This document shows, piece by piece, positions 37,512 to 44,942 of a stretch of DNA of 64,000 nucleotides. The first letter of the stretch is position 1, and every line of letters begins with the position of its first letter. The DNA is from Pseudomonas viciae (lineage in GTDB: Bacteria; Pseudomonadota; Gammaproteobacteria; Pseudomonadales; Pseudomonadaceae): contig NZ_CP035088.1 of assembly GCF_004786035.1 (NCBI RefSeq), positions 150,001-214,000 on the forward strand, given 5' to 3'. The notes below the pieces were generated by a model. It made no database searches. It had not been told where the DNA came from and saw only the letters and a program-made list of their open reading frames with translations. A program made the position numbers and the translations under genes.

Positions 37512-40500
37512 TCAGATGAAATCGATGGCCTTGAGGTAATCGGCGCCGCGGCGCAGCAGGGCCGGGGATTTTTCTGGGTAGCGGGCGCCCATCTGCCGCA
37601 CGCCGGCGCGGGCGTTGTCGTGACTGATCAGCGAGATGTCGCCGATGTCTTCCTCGAAGCCATTGAGATAGAAACCCAGTACGCCAAACAACGCGTTGTC
37701 GGCATCGACCCGACCCAATTGCCGTTGCCAGTCGGCGACGCTCACCAGGGAAAACTCCCGGCCGCTGTCGCGGAACGACGCCACATAAGCATCCCAGCTC
37801 AAAGGCTCGGGGTTGTGCAGGTTGAACACCGCTTGCGTCGGCTGGTAACGGCTGGCGTGGAAGGCGATGAAACGCGCCAGGAAGTCCACTGGCATCAGGT
37901 CGAAATTGAGGGACAAGTCCGGCACCTGCCCGAGCTGGATCGAGCCCTTCAGCATCAGCATCAAGCGATTTTTATGGGGCTGGCAGACCCCGGTCAGGCT
38001 GTTGAAACTGATGTTGCCGGGGCGGAACAGATTGACCCACACCCCGCGCTCGCGGGCGCGCTGCAGGATCCGTTCGCCCACCCATTTAGACAGGTTGTAG
38101 CCGTTCTTGATGTAGATCGGCGGCGTCTTGGCGGCGGGTTGCTCCAGGACCTGGCCATCGGCATCCAGGGCGCTGGACGCCGAAAGTGTGGAGACGAAAT
38201 TGAAGATCTTCTTGCTGCGCCCTTCACACAGGCGCAGGCATTCAAAGATCGGCTCGACGTTGTCCCGCGCCAGGGACTCGTAGTCGAGCACATGATTGAC
38301 GTGGGCGGCGTTGTGCACCAGTGCGCCGAAGGTACGGTCGATGCGGGCGTAGACGTCATCCGGCAAACCCAATTGCGGCTGGGTGATGTCGGCGTTGTAA
38401 ACGCTGATGCGGCTCAGGTCCAAATGGGTCAGGCGGTTATCCTGCAAGGCTTGGGAAAAACGTTCCGCAGCGCTTTGCCCTCCAGACGCGCGCACCAGGC
38501 AGGCGACTTCGGTGGCGCCCCAGGTCAGCAACGCCTCGACGATGTGTACCCCAAGAAAACTGTTGGCGCCGGTCACCACCACCTTGTGCACATCACCGCA
38601 CTGGCTGATGGGCAGCGGGTCGAGGTTGAGCTCGGCTTCGGCGTCGATGAAGGCCTGGGGGCTGAGGGTCGATGCACTGTTTTGTTCAGAGTCGTCCAGC
38701 AACTTCGCCAAGGTCATCAGCGTAGGCGCTTCGATGAAGCGATTGATCGACAGGCTGCGCCCGAAGGCTTCGCGGATGCTCAGCAGCAGTTGCGACAGCA
38801 GGATCGAATGCCCGCCGAGGTTGAAGAAGCTCTCGTCGGTGGCGATGTCTTCGACCGGCAGATCCAGAAGCTCGGCCCACAGTTTCTGCAACTGCTTTTC
38901 CAGCGCGTTCTGCGGTTGGCGCCGCTGGCTGCCGACCTGCACCTGCACCGCTGTGGCGAGCAAGGCCCGACGATCGACCTTGCCGTTGCTGGTGTAAGGC
39001 AGGCTGGGCAGTTCGACGTAGGTCGCCGGGTGCATGTAGCTGGGCAGGGTGTTTTGCACATGCTCGCGCAAGGCCTGGAGGGCGGTGCCGGGCCGGTCTT
39101 CCCGGGGGTGAACCAGGAATGCCAGGATCCGTCGGCGTTCATCGACCCCTACCGCCACTTGGCGAAACAACTGGCTGTCTCGCAGGCAATGCTCGATTTC
39201 CTCAGGCTCGACTCGAAAGCCGCGGATCTTCACCTGGTTATCGCGACGGCCACACAGTTCGATGCCGCAGTCGGTCCACTGGCCGATATCGCCGGTGCGA
39301 TAAACCCGCAGTATTCGCCCGGTGGGCAGCGTCAGGTTGAGATAGCGTTTGGCGGTCAGCACCGGATCGTTCAGATAACCCAGGCCGACACCCGGCCCGG
39401 TGATGTACAGCTCACCCGGCGAGCCTTGCGGTACGGGTTGCAGCTGCTCGTCGAGAATCAGCACCCGGGCGTTGGCGATGGGCATGCCCAGGTTGCGGTT
39501 GTTGTCGCCGACGCCGAATTGCCGCGTGGTGGCCAGCACCGTGGTTTCGGTCGGGCCGTAGATGTTGTGGAACCGGCACTGTGGCGCGAGCTGTTCAATC
39601 ACGAACGGCTCACAGACATCGCCGCCGGTAATCAGGTGCGCCAAACCCAACGGCGCGTCCAGCGGCATCACGCTCAGCAGCGCTGGCGGCAGGAACGCGT
39701 GAGTCACCTGCTGCGCGCCCATCAGCTCCACCAATTGTTGCGGGTCGCGGCGCTGGTCTTCGCTGGGCACCACCAGTAACGCGCCCTGGATGAAGGTCGG
39801 CAGGATATCCAGCAACGAGGCGTCAAAGTTGATGGTGGAAAATTGCAGCGCCCGACTGTCGCGCTGCAATTGGACGTAGTCGCCGTACCAGGCACAAAAA
39901 TGGCCGAGGTTGCGATGACTGAGCAGCACACCCTTGGGCTGGCCGGTGGTGCCGGAGGTGTAGATCGCCACCGCCGGCTCGTCGATGCCCACCACACGAC
40001 GGATCAACGAGGCCGGGATGCCAGGCTTGGGCGCAGGCAACCGATGCACATTCAGCGTCGGCAGCGCGAGGTCGCCCAGATCGCCGTCGCCGTCGTGCAG
40101 CAGTAGGTCCGCCTTGGCATTCTCCAGGATAAAGCGCCGACGTTGTGCCGGGTGCTGCGGGTCCAGCGGCAAGTACACCGCCCCACAGCCCAGCACCGCC
40201 AGGATCGCCGCGTACAGGTGCGCAGACTTGGGCAGGCACACGCCGATCACCAGTGGGTGGTCGGTTGCTTCCTGGAGCTGTGCCAACATGGCCTGCTGCA
40301 ACCTCAGCGCCAGGCTGCGCAAAGTTTTGTAGTCGGTGAGCTGCCCATCAACCCACAGGGCCGGTTGTGTCGCGTCATCGAGCATGCGCTGTTCGATACT
40401 CTGCATCACCGGCACCTCGGCCGCGGCCAATAGCCAGGGCTCCGGTGGTCGGTTGAGGCAGTGTTCGAAGGCCAGCGACTCCAGCGCATCGAGCCCGTGC

Positions 40501-40937
40501 TGGGGCTGGTCGGCGGCGTCATCTGGTATCGTCGGCCAGTGCTCGAAGCAGGTTTCATCCCGTGATAACTGGCTGACCATCCGCGCACCGCTCTCGACCA
40601 CCGCTGCCAGCGTACGCAAGCGCAAGGACTGACCATTGCCGGAGTTTTCCAGGGCGATCACTTCCCGGCACAACAGCCGCTGTGCACCGTCACGAAAAAC
40701 CAATACCGGTTGTGGCAATCCCTCACCGGGCATAACTCGCAACGCCACGCGCACTTGAAGGCAGGTGCGCGCTTCAATAGCGCACGGCGCTGTGCCGTCG
40801 TCGATCAGCAAATCGACCGCACCGTGTGTTGCTGGCGATTGAGGATCCACCACACCATGGCCGTGCAGCTCAAGTTCCCGGGCCAGTTCGGCCATGGCCT
40901 GGCTTGTGCCAGGCACTGCAATTTCGAGGCGTCTCAT
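37512..40937 (-). CDS. mgoA: MgoA/PvfC-like A-T-R nonribosomal peptide synthetase
   Basis: A 1141-residue one-module NRPS without a condensation domain. The adenylation domain spans ~185-670: IYTSGTTGQPKG (A3), NFDAS with Asp372 (A4), IYGPTETT (A5), YRTGD (A7) and GRRDNQVKIRGFRVEP (A8). A carrier domain has LGGHS with phosphopantetheine Ser711. The C-terminal thioester reductase has TGANSFLG at 789-796 and catalytic Tyr947 and Lys951 (YNLSK), so the loaded amino acid is released as an aldehyde or alcohol. MgoA in P. syringae and PvfC in P. entomophila have this layout. The first ~180 residues match nothing I can name. Confidence 0.93.
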   Translation of the reverse strand: MRRLEIAVPGTSQAMAELARELELHGHGVVDPQSPATHGAVDLLIDDGTAPCAIEARTCLQVRVALRVMPGEGLPQPVLVFRDGAQRLLCREVIALENSGNGQSLRLRTLAAVVESGARMVSQLSRDETCFEHWPTIPDDAADQPQHGLDALESLAFEHCLNRPPEPWLLAAAEVPVMQSIEQRMLDDATQPALWVDGQLTDYKTLRSLALRLQQAMLAQLQEATDHPLVIGVCLPKSAHLYAAILAVLGCGAVYLPLDPQHPAQRRRFILENAKADLLLHDGDGDLGDLALPTLNVHRLPAPKPGIPASLIRRVVGIDEPAVAIYTSGTTGQPKGVLLSHRNLGHFCAWYGDYVQLQRDSRALQFSTINFDASLLDILPTFIQGALLVVPSEDQRRDPQQLVELMGAQQVTHAFLPPALLSVMPLDAPLGLAHLITGGDVCEPFVIEQLAPQCRFHNIYGPTETTVLATTRQFGVGDNNRNLGMPIANARVLILDEQLQPVPQGSPGELYITGPGVGLGYLNDPVLTAKRYLNLTLPTGRILRVYRTGDIGQWTDCGIELCGRRDNQVKIRGFRVEPEEIEHCLRDSQLFRQVAVGVDERRRILAFLVHPREDRPGTALQALREHVQNTLPSYMHPATYVELPSLPYTSNGKVDRRALLATAVQVQVGSQRRQPQNALEKQLQKLWAELLDLPVEDIATDESFFNLGGHSILLSQLLLSIREAFGRSLSINRFIEAPTLMTLAKLLDDSEQNSASTLSPQAFIDAEAELNLDPLPISQCGDVHKVVVTGANSFLGVHIVEALLTWGATEVACLVRASGGQSAAERFSQALQDNRLTHLDLSRISVYNADITQPQLGLPDDVYARIDRTFGALVHNAAHVNHVLDYESLARDNVEPIFECLRLCEGRSKKIFNFVSTLSASSALDADGQVLEQPAAKTPPIYIKNGYNLSKWVGERILQRARERGVWVNLFRPGNISFNSLTGVCQPHKNRLMLMLKGSIQLGQVPDLSLNFDLMPVDFLARFIAFHASRYQPTQAVFNLHNPEPLSWDAYVASFRDSGREFSLVSVADWQRQLGRVDADNALFGVLGFYLNGFEEDIGDISLISHDNARAGVRQMGARYPEKSPALLRRGADYLKAIDFI

Positions 40938-40947
40938 TGAAAGGTCC

Positions 40948-41880
40948 TCATGGGGTCAGGTAGTCGGCGAGGGCATCGCGCACGCAGGGGGACGTGAGCA
41001 TCGAGCTGCTGCGAAAAAAGCGCGTGATATTGGCCACCAAAGGGTGAAAGCGATTGACCGGGTAGGCCAGTGCGCTGGCGTCTTCACGCAGCGACTGGCG
41101 TACCGACTCGTCAACAGGCAGGTGCGCAATCAGCTCGAAATCGAACGCTTGCTGCAGGTCACTTGTCAGGTACTGGGCGATGAAACCGGGCATCAATCGT
41201 GCGATCGCCTCGTGGTCCTCGTCGGGCGCGGTGCGCCAGTAAATCTGCACCAGCCGCGTCCAGAAACCGGAATGCCGTCCTTCGTCCAGTAAGTGGTCGG
41301 CCATCAGCCCCTTGATCGAGGCCTTGACCGAATCGTCCCGGGCAAAAGCCGCCACATCGTTGGTCACGGTGTTCTCGGCAATGGCGATGCAGATCAGCTC
41401 CACGGCACTGAGCAAGTGCTCCGGCGCCTGGGCCAGGGCCGCCGGTATCGCGCGGCTGAGTTCGATCTGCGAAGGCAACGGGATCGGCGCAATACCGGTC
41501 ATGTCGATGGTTTGCTGCATGAAGTCCATCGCCACCAGCGCGTGGTAATCCTCGTCCACCACCACGGTCATCGCGTCGTAACGGCAGGCGAACGGGAACT
41601 CAATGCCGAAGCTGTTCTTGGCTATACGCCGGGCGGTGTGGTCCACCAGTTCAGTCTCGAAAATCACCACGTCGTTGATGAACTTGTAGAGGCTTTGCAC
41701 CAGCACAAAATCGCGCAACTGCGGGCAGTGGCTAAGAAAGGTCTGGCTGTGCACCAGTGGCTGACGGCTCATGGGGAAGATCAACTTGTCGTCGTTTTCG
41801 ACCCGGCGCCGGGGCCGGGTGCGGATGGTGGCGCGGCTCTCCCAGGCGTCGGCGAACGATTGGTATTGGATGGCGTTCAT
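40948..41880 (-). CDS. mgoC: MgoC/PvfB-like diiron N-oxygenase (AurF family)
   Basis: A 310-residue non-haem diiron enzyme of the p-aminobenzoate N-oxygenase (AurF) type, which oxidises an amine to hydroxylamine or further. Metal-binding motifs visible are [14 protein letters not shown] (ExxH-like), ENTVTNDV and [11 protein letters not shown] (EGRH). In the related mgo and pvf pathways this enzyme oxidises the amino-acid nitrogen on the way to diazeniumdiolate or pyrazine N-oxide products. Its ATG overlaps the mgoB stop by four bases and mgoA starts ten bases after its stop, so the three genes are translationally linked. Confidence 0.9.
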   Translation of the reverse strand: MNAIQYQSFADAWESRATIRTRPRRRVENDDKLIFPMSRQPLVHSQTFLSHCPQLRDFVLVQSLYKFINDVVIFETELVDHTARRIAKNSFGIEFPFACRYDAMTVVVDEDYHALVAMDFMQQTIDMTGIAPIPLPSQIELSRAIPAALAQAPEHLLSAVELICIAIAENTVTNDVAAFARDDSVKASIKGLMADHLLDEGRHSGFWTRLVQIYWRTAPDEDHEAIARLMPGFIAQYLTSDLQQAFDFELIAHLPVDESVRQSLREDASALAYPVNRFHPLVANITRFFRSSSMLTSPCVRDALADYLTP

Positions 41881-42653
41881 GGGGTCACCTGTGCAACCGG
41901 TTGGGCCATGCTCTGGCGCAGGCCATCCCACAGCGCTGCGCGGCTGTGGACGGCGGCGAGGGCGGCGACCAACACCTCGGTTTCGCGCTGCGGGTCGCCA
42001 TCGATCAGCCGGGCCAAGAGCTTTTCCGCGGCCGGGCCATGGTCTTCGGAATCGACTTCGATGTGCCGCTGCAGGTAGTAACGAAAGGTCGGCGCCTGAT
42101 CCAGGCCAATGCCCCAGGCGTCGAGCATGCGCTGGAACATCTGCGGGATAACACTCTCGCGTCCATGCACGAACGCGGCGGCCACGCTGTGGGCTGGGGC
42201 GTGCAGGGCGGTGTGCAGGGTCTGGCGGACGAAACGTGCCGCCGCCGGTTCTACTTCGACGCTCTCCAGCGCTGTCTCGGGGCTGACGCCTTCCTGTTGC
42301 AGGGTGATGAACTGCTCGATGGCGCGGGTATCGGCACCGACCTCGCGCATGGCATCCAGATACAGTTCGAAATGGCTGCAATAGCCTGCTCCGGGGCGGT
42401 CATCCGATTCTTCGCCCAAGACAATTTCGTTGATCAGGCGTGCCGCGTGTGGGTCCGCCGGCGGCAGCCAGGGCAGGTGGACACAGGTCAGCTCCCGTTG
42501 CAGCCGTTTGGTCAGTGACATGAAGTCCCACACGGCAAACACATGGCTTTCCATAAAACGGCGTAGCAGATCAATTGATGTTATTTCGGAAAAAACCGGG
42601 TGTTGGCCAAGTTCGTGTTTTTTCAGAGATAGTTGTTCTTTGGTTGGCTGCAT
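41877..42653 (-). CDS. mgoB: MgoB/PvfA-like DUF3050 haem-oxygenase-fold protein
   Basis: A 258-residue helical protein of the DUF3050 family, which has a haem-oxygenase-like fold often holding a diiron site. Candidate ligand motifs are [22 protein letters not shown] and [14 protein letters not shown]. It is the first gene of the operon, as in mgoBCAD and pvfABCD. The exact reaction is not known to me. I chose the ATG at 42653, seven bases after GAGGA; the longer frame from 42707 lacks a site. The upstream 685 bases are low in GC and lack a gene. Confidence 0.88.
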   Translation of the reverse strand: MQPTKEQLSLKKHELGQHPVFSEITSIDLLRRFMESHVFAVWDFMSLTKRLQRELTCVHLPWLPPADPHAARLINEIVLGEESDDRPGAGYCSHFELYLDAMREVGADTRAIEQFITLQQEGVSPETALESVEVEPAAARFVRQTLHTALHAPAHSVAAAFVHGRESVIPQMFQRMLDAWGIGLDQAPTFRYYLQRHIEVDSEDHGPAAEKLLARLIDGDPQRETEVLVAALAAVHSRAALWDGLRQSMAQPVAQVTP

Positions 42654-42887
42654 TGGAACGTCCTCATCAATGATGTTGTGCCCGGAAAGTTGCCCGTTAT
42701 TTATCAAGGCGAACGGGCGCCTGAACCGGAATCCATGAATTGCTCAAGTGGCTTAAGTGCTTGCCTTTAATGCGCGTCGCCAGCCTGTGGCGCTTGATTC
42801 TTAAGCGTTGGCCGAAGGCGGGCGCGGTCGATAACAATTCGACGAATAAAAAACTAATACACAAAACAAGTAAGCGGCAAGAAGTAT

Positions 42888-42901
42888 TTTAAATATTTAA
42901 A
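42888..42901. promoter_or_regulatory. 14-bp perfect palindrome upstream of mgoB
   Basis: TTTAAATATTTAAA reads the same on both strands and sits 235 bases before mgoB in the AT-rich tract. A binding site for a dimeric regulator is possible. Confidence 0.4.
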
Positions 42902-42933
42902 CTGGCAAGTTTATTGGGCGCGAAAGAGACTGT

Positions 42934-42956
42934 TAAAACTTTTAATATAAGTTTTA
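42934..42956. promoter_or_regulatory. Inverted repeat TAAAACTT-N7-AAGTTTTA
   Basis: Eight-base arms match perfectly around TTAATAT, 33 bases from the 14-bp palindrome. Together they form the densest symmetric DNA of the mgo upstream region. Confidence 0.4.
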
Positions 42957-43338
42957 TTCAGGCGAAGAAGCTCCTTCCGATTTAGGGGTGTCAGAATCGA
43001 ATAGTTCGAGTGAATGCCTCACTCGGAGCACTTCAGGGATCAGGGATTAAGAAGTTTGTGATTTAAGGGAGGGACACCGGTCGGACATCCGATCATCCCG
43101 CCAGTGGGCGACGCTCCTTGCGTATTGGCTTCGATTCGCCTGGTCTATCGCCAGGCGCTGACTTCTTCAGGTCTATTTTTGAATCGACAAGCGCAAGAGT
43201 GAGCCCAAATCGATGGCAGTGCCATTGAACTGATGGGACGCCGCGTCGCCGCCATGCTCAGGCGGCGCCAGGCAGGCGAGAAGTGGCGCGCAAGGATATG
43301 TAAGAAGTTTTTACGCCGGCGGGACCGTCGGCGAGGGG

Positions 43339-44031
43339 TCAACGATTCGACTGTTGTTCGAGATACCGGCGCATGGTGATGCAGGCTTTTTCCAGGTGGA
43401 GTTCCAGCAAGGCAATGGCTTTATCGATGTCTTTGGCTCGCGCGGCTTCAAGCAGCGCACGATGATCGTCCTGGGTCAGTTTGCCCAGGCCCATGGACGA
43501 CAGATGAAAGCGCAAGAAGCGCTCTTCTTCGTTGAGCTCGTGCTCAATCAAGTCCAGCAGCCTGCTGTTGGGCGCCTTGTGGTAGAGCGACATGTGAAAC
43601 AGCCGATTGAGCTTGGCGATCTGGGCGTGGTCGGTTTCGGTTTCCAACTGCTCGATGTATTGGGCTCCCAAGGCCAGGTCACTGGCGTCGAGCAGGGGAA
43701 TGGACAGGCGCAAGGCGAAAGACTCCAACACCGAACGCAAGGCGTAGGTCTCGACCGCATCGTTGTTGATCAACGGAGCCACCACGGCGCCCTTGTGCTG
43801 GACCACATTGAGCAGTGACTGCGCCTCGAGCTGGCGCAAGGCTTCGCGCACCGGCATGCGGCTCACACCGAACAGGTCGGCCAGCTCCTGCTGACGCAAG
43901 GCTGTACCGCAGGGCAGGCGCCCGTCGAGAATGGCCTCGCGCAGAGACTCTTCGATGATCGAGCGTGCCTGGGCAGCGGGGATGGGTCCGTTGACCTGGA
44001 TAGTACTGAGCGGTTTGGGCTTCTGTGTCAC
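43339..44031 (-). CDS. GntR family (FCD/FadR-type) transcriptional regulator
   Basis: A 230-residue regulator. The N-terminal winged helix (about 20-85) shows LREAILDGRLPCGTALRQQ and LFGVSRMPVREALRQLEAQ. The C-terminal FCD domain (about 95-220) is all-helical with the usual metal/effector residues (RSVLESFALRLSIP, KLNRLFHMSLYHKA, DDHRALLEAARAKD, ALLELHLEKA). Its start is GTG. It lies upstream of, and on the same strand as, the mgo operon but 685 bases away; whether it controls mgo is inference. The divergent neighbour is lapG. Confidence 0.9.
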   Translation of the reverse strand: MTQKPKPLSTIQVNGPIPAAQARSIIEESLREAILDGRLPCGTALRQQELADLFGVSRMPVREALRQLEAQSLLNVVQHKGAVVAPLINNDAVETYALRSVLESFALRLSIPLLDASDLALGAQYIEQLETETDHAQIAKLNRLFHMSLYHKAPNSRLLDLIEHELNEEERFLRFHLSSMGLGKLTQDDHRALLEAARAKDIDKAIALLELHLEKACITMRRYLEQQSNR

Positions 44032-44154
44032 AACAACGTACCCTGACTGGTAGTAGCGAAAATTGGATCCAAGCCAACGTTAGTTACAGATTGCCTAGCC
44101 GTCAAAGTCTCGTGGCCCCGGTTCCTGAACTAAAGTTTAGCGTGCCTGCGGTGA

Positions 44155-44928
44155 TTGCACCCTGCCATTGTTTTTTACCGGGCCAGGCTTCACCATCCAA
44201 CGAATTTCCAACGGCCCTTTTCGGACGTATTTCCCTTGGCTGCACCTTTCCCTGTTCTCAGGTCCTTGCGCTGGCTGTGTTCGGCATTGTTGCTGGCCGG
44301 CCTCATGCTGGGTGGCTTGCGGGCCGACTGGGACTTTGCGCAGATCAGCCGCCGGGCGCAAGCCTTATATGGGCCGCTGGGTGAAGGGCAGCAACGAATC
44401 GATGCCTGGCAGCAATTGTTGGCGACCCAGAAGCAGGTTCCGGAGTTGGAGCAGCTTAAGGTGGTGAATCTGTTCTTCAACAAACAGGTGCGCTACGTGG
44501 AAGACATCGACCTGTGGCGTGAGGTCGATTACTGGGAAACTCCAGTCCAGGCCTTGTGGAAAGGCGCTGGCGACTGCGAGGACTACGCCATCGCCAAGTA
44601 CTTCAGCCTGCGTCATCTCGGGGTCTCCAGTGACAAGCTGCGCATCACTTACGTCAAGGCCTTGCGGCAGAACCGTGCGCACATGGTGCTCACCTATTAC
44701 GCCACCCCCGATGCGATGCCGCTGGTCCTCGATAGCCTGATCGACGGCATCCAGCCAGCCAGCCAGCGAACCGATCTGCTGCCGGTCTACTCTTTCAATG
44801 CCGAAGGGCTGTGGTTGCCGGGTGCCAAGGGCAACAAAAAAGTGGGTGACACCAAACGCCTGTCCCGGTGGCAGGATGTGTTGAAAAAAATGCAGGCCGA
44901 AGGTTTTCCGGTCGAGACGACTAACTAG
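44155..44928 (+). CDS. lapG: Periplasmic cysteine protease LapG
   Basis: A 257-residue transglutaminase-like cysteine protease that cuts the N-terminus of LapA and releases the adhesin from the cell. Cys141 (GAGDCEDYA), His176 (NRAHMVL) and Asp193 have the spacing of the known LapG triad (35 and 17 residues). A hydrophobic signal segment lies at ~41-54. There is no ATG before the signal segment: the frame opens after a TGA at 44152 and TTG 44155 is the longest choice. The catalytic Cys position is within a few residues of that in P. fluorescens LapG, which favours a long form; TTG 44236 is the alternative. lapD follows after 14 bases. Confidence 0.93.
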   Translation: MHPAIVFYRARLHHPTNFQRPFSDVFPLAAPFPVLRSLRWLCSALLLAGLMLGGLRADWDFAQISRRAQALYGPLGEGQQRIDAWQQLLATQKQVPELEQLKVVNLFFNKQVRYVEDIDLWREVDYWETPVQALWKGAGDCEDYAIAKYFSLRHLGVSSDKLRITYVKALRQNRAHMVLTYYATPDAMPLVLDSLIDGIQPASQRTDLLPVYSFNAEGLWLPGAKGNKKVGDTKRLSRWQDVLKKMQAEGFPVETTN

Positions 44929-44942
44929 GAGCGCGCGCTCAG

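Larger units (their letters stand above)
42654..43338 (-). promoter_or_regulatory. Long low-GC upstream region of the mgo operon
   Basis: About 685 bases without a supported gene. Bases 42830-42960 are markedly AT-rich compared with the neighbours. They contain a perfect 14-bp palindrome TTTAAATATTTAAA at 42888-42901 and an inverted repeat TAAAACTT-N7-AAGTTTTA at 42934-42956. On minus, a promoter here would give a leader of ~250 bases before mgoB. Bases 43040-43330 return to normal composition and may contain a degraded gene: one minus-strand frame reads APPEHGGDAASHQFNG then IDLGSLLRLSIQK and stops near 43180. Confidence 0.5.

Noticed and set aside
37620..39779. A 719-codon plus-strand frame opposite mgoA
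   Set aside because: The NRPS on minus has all core motifs; the plus frame has no recognisable domain.
43145..43342. A 65-codon minus-strand frame, Arg-rich at its start
   Set aside because: It starts at a TTG overlapping the GntR stop, has no ribosome-binding site, and a different frame of the same DNA looks more protein-like.
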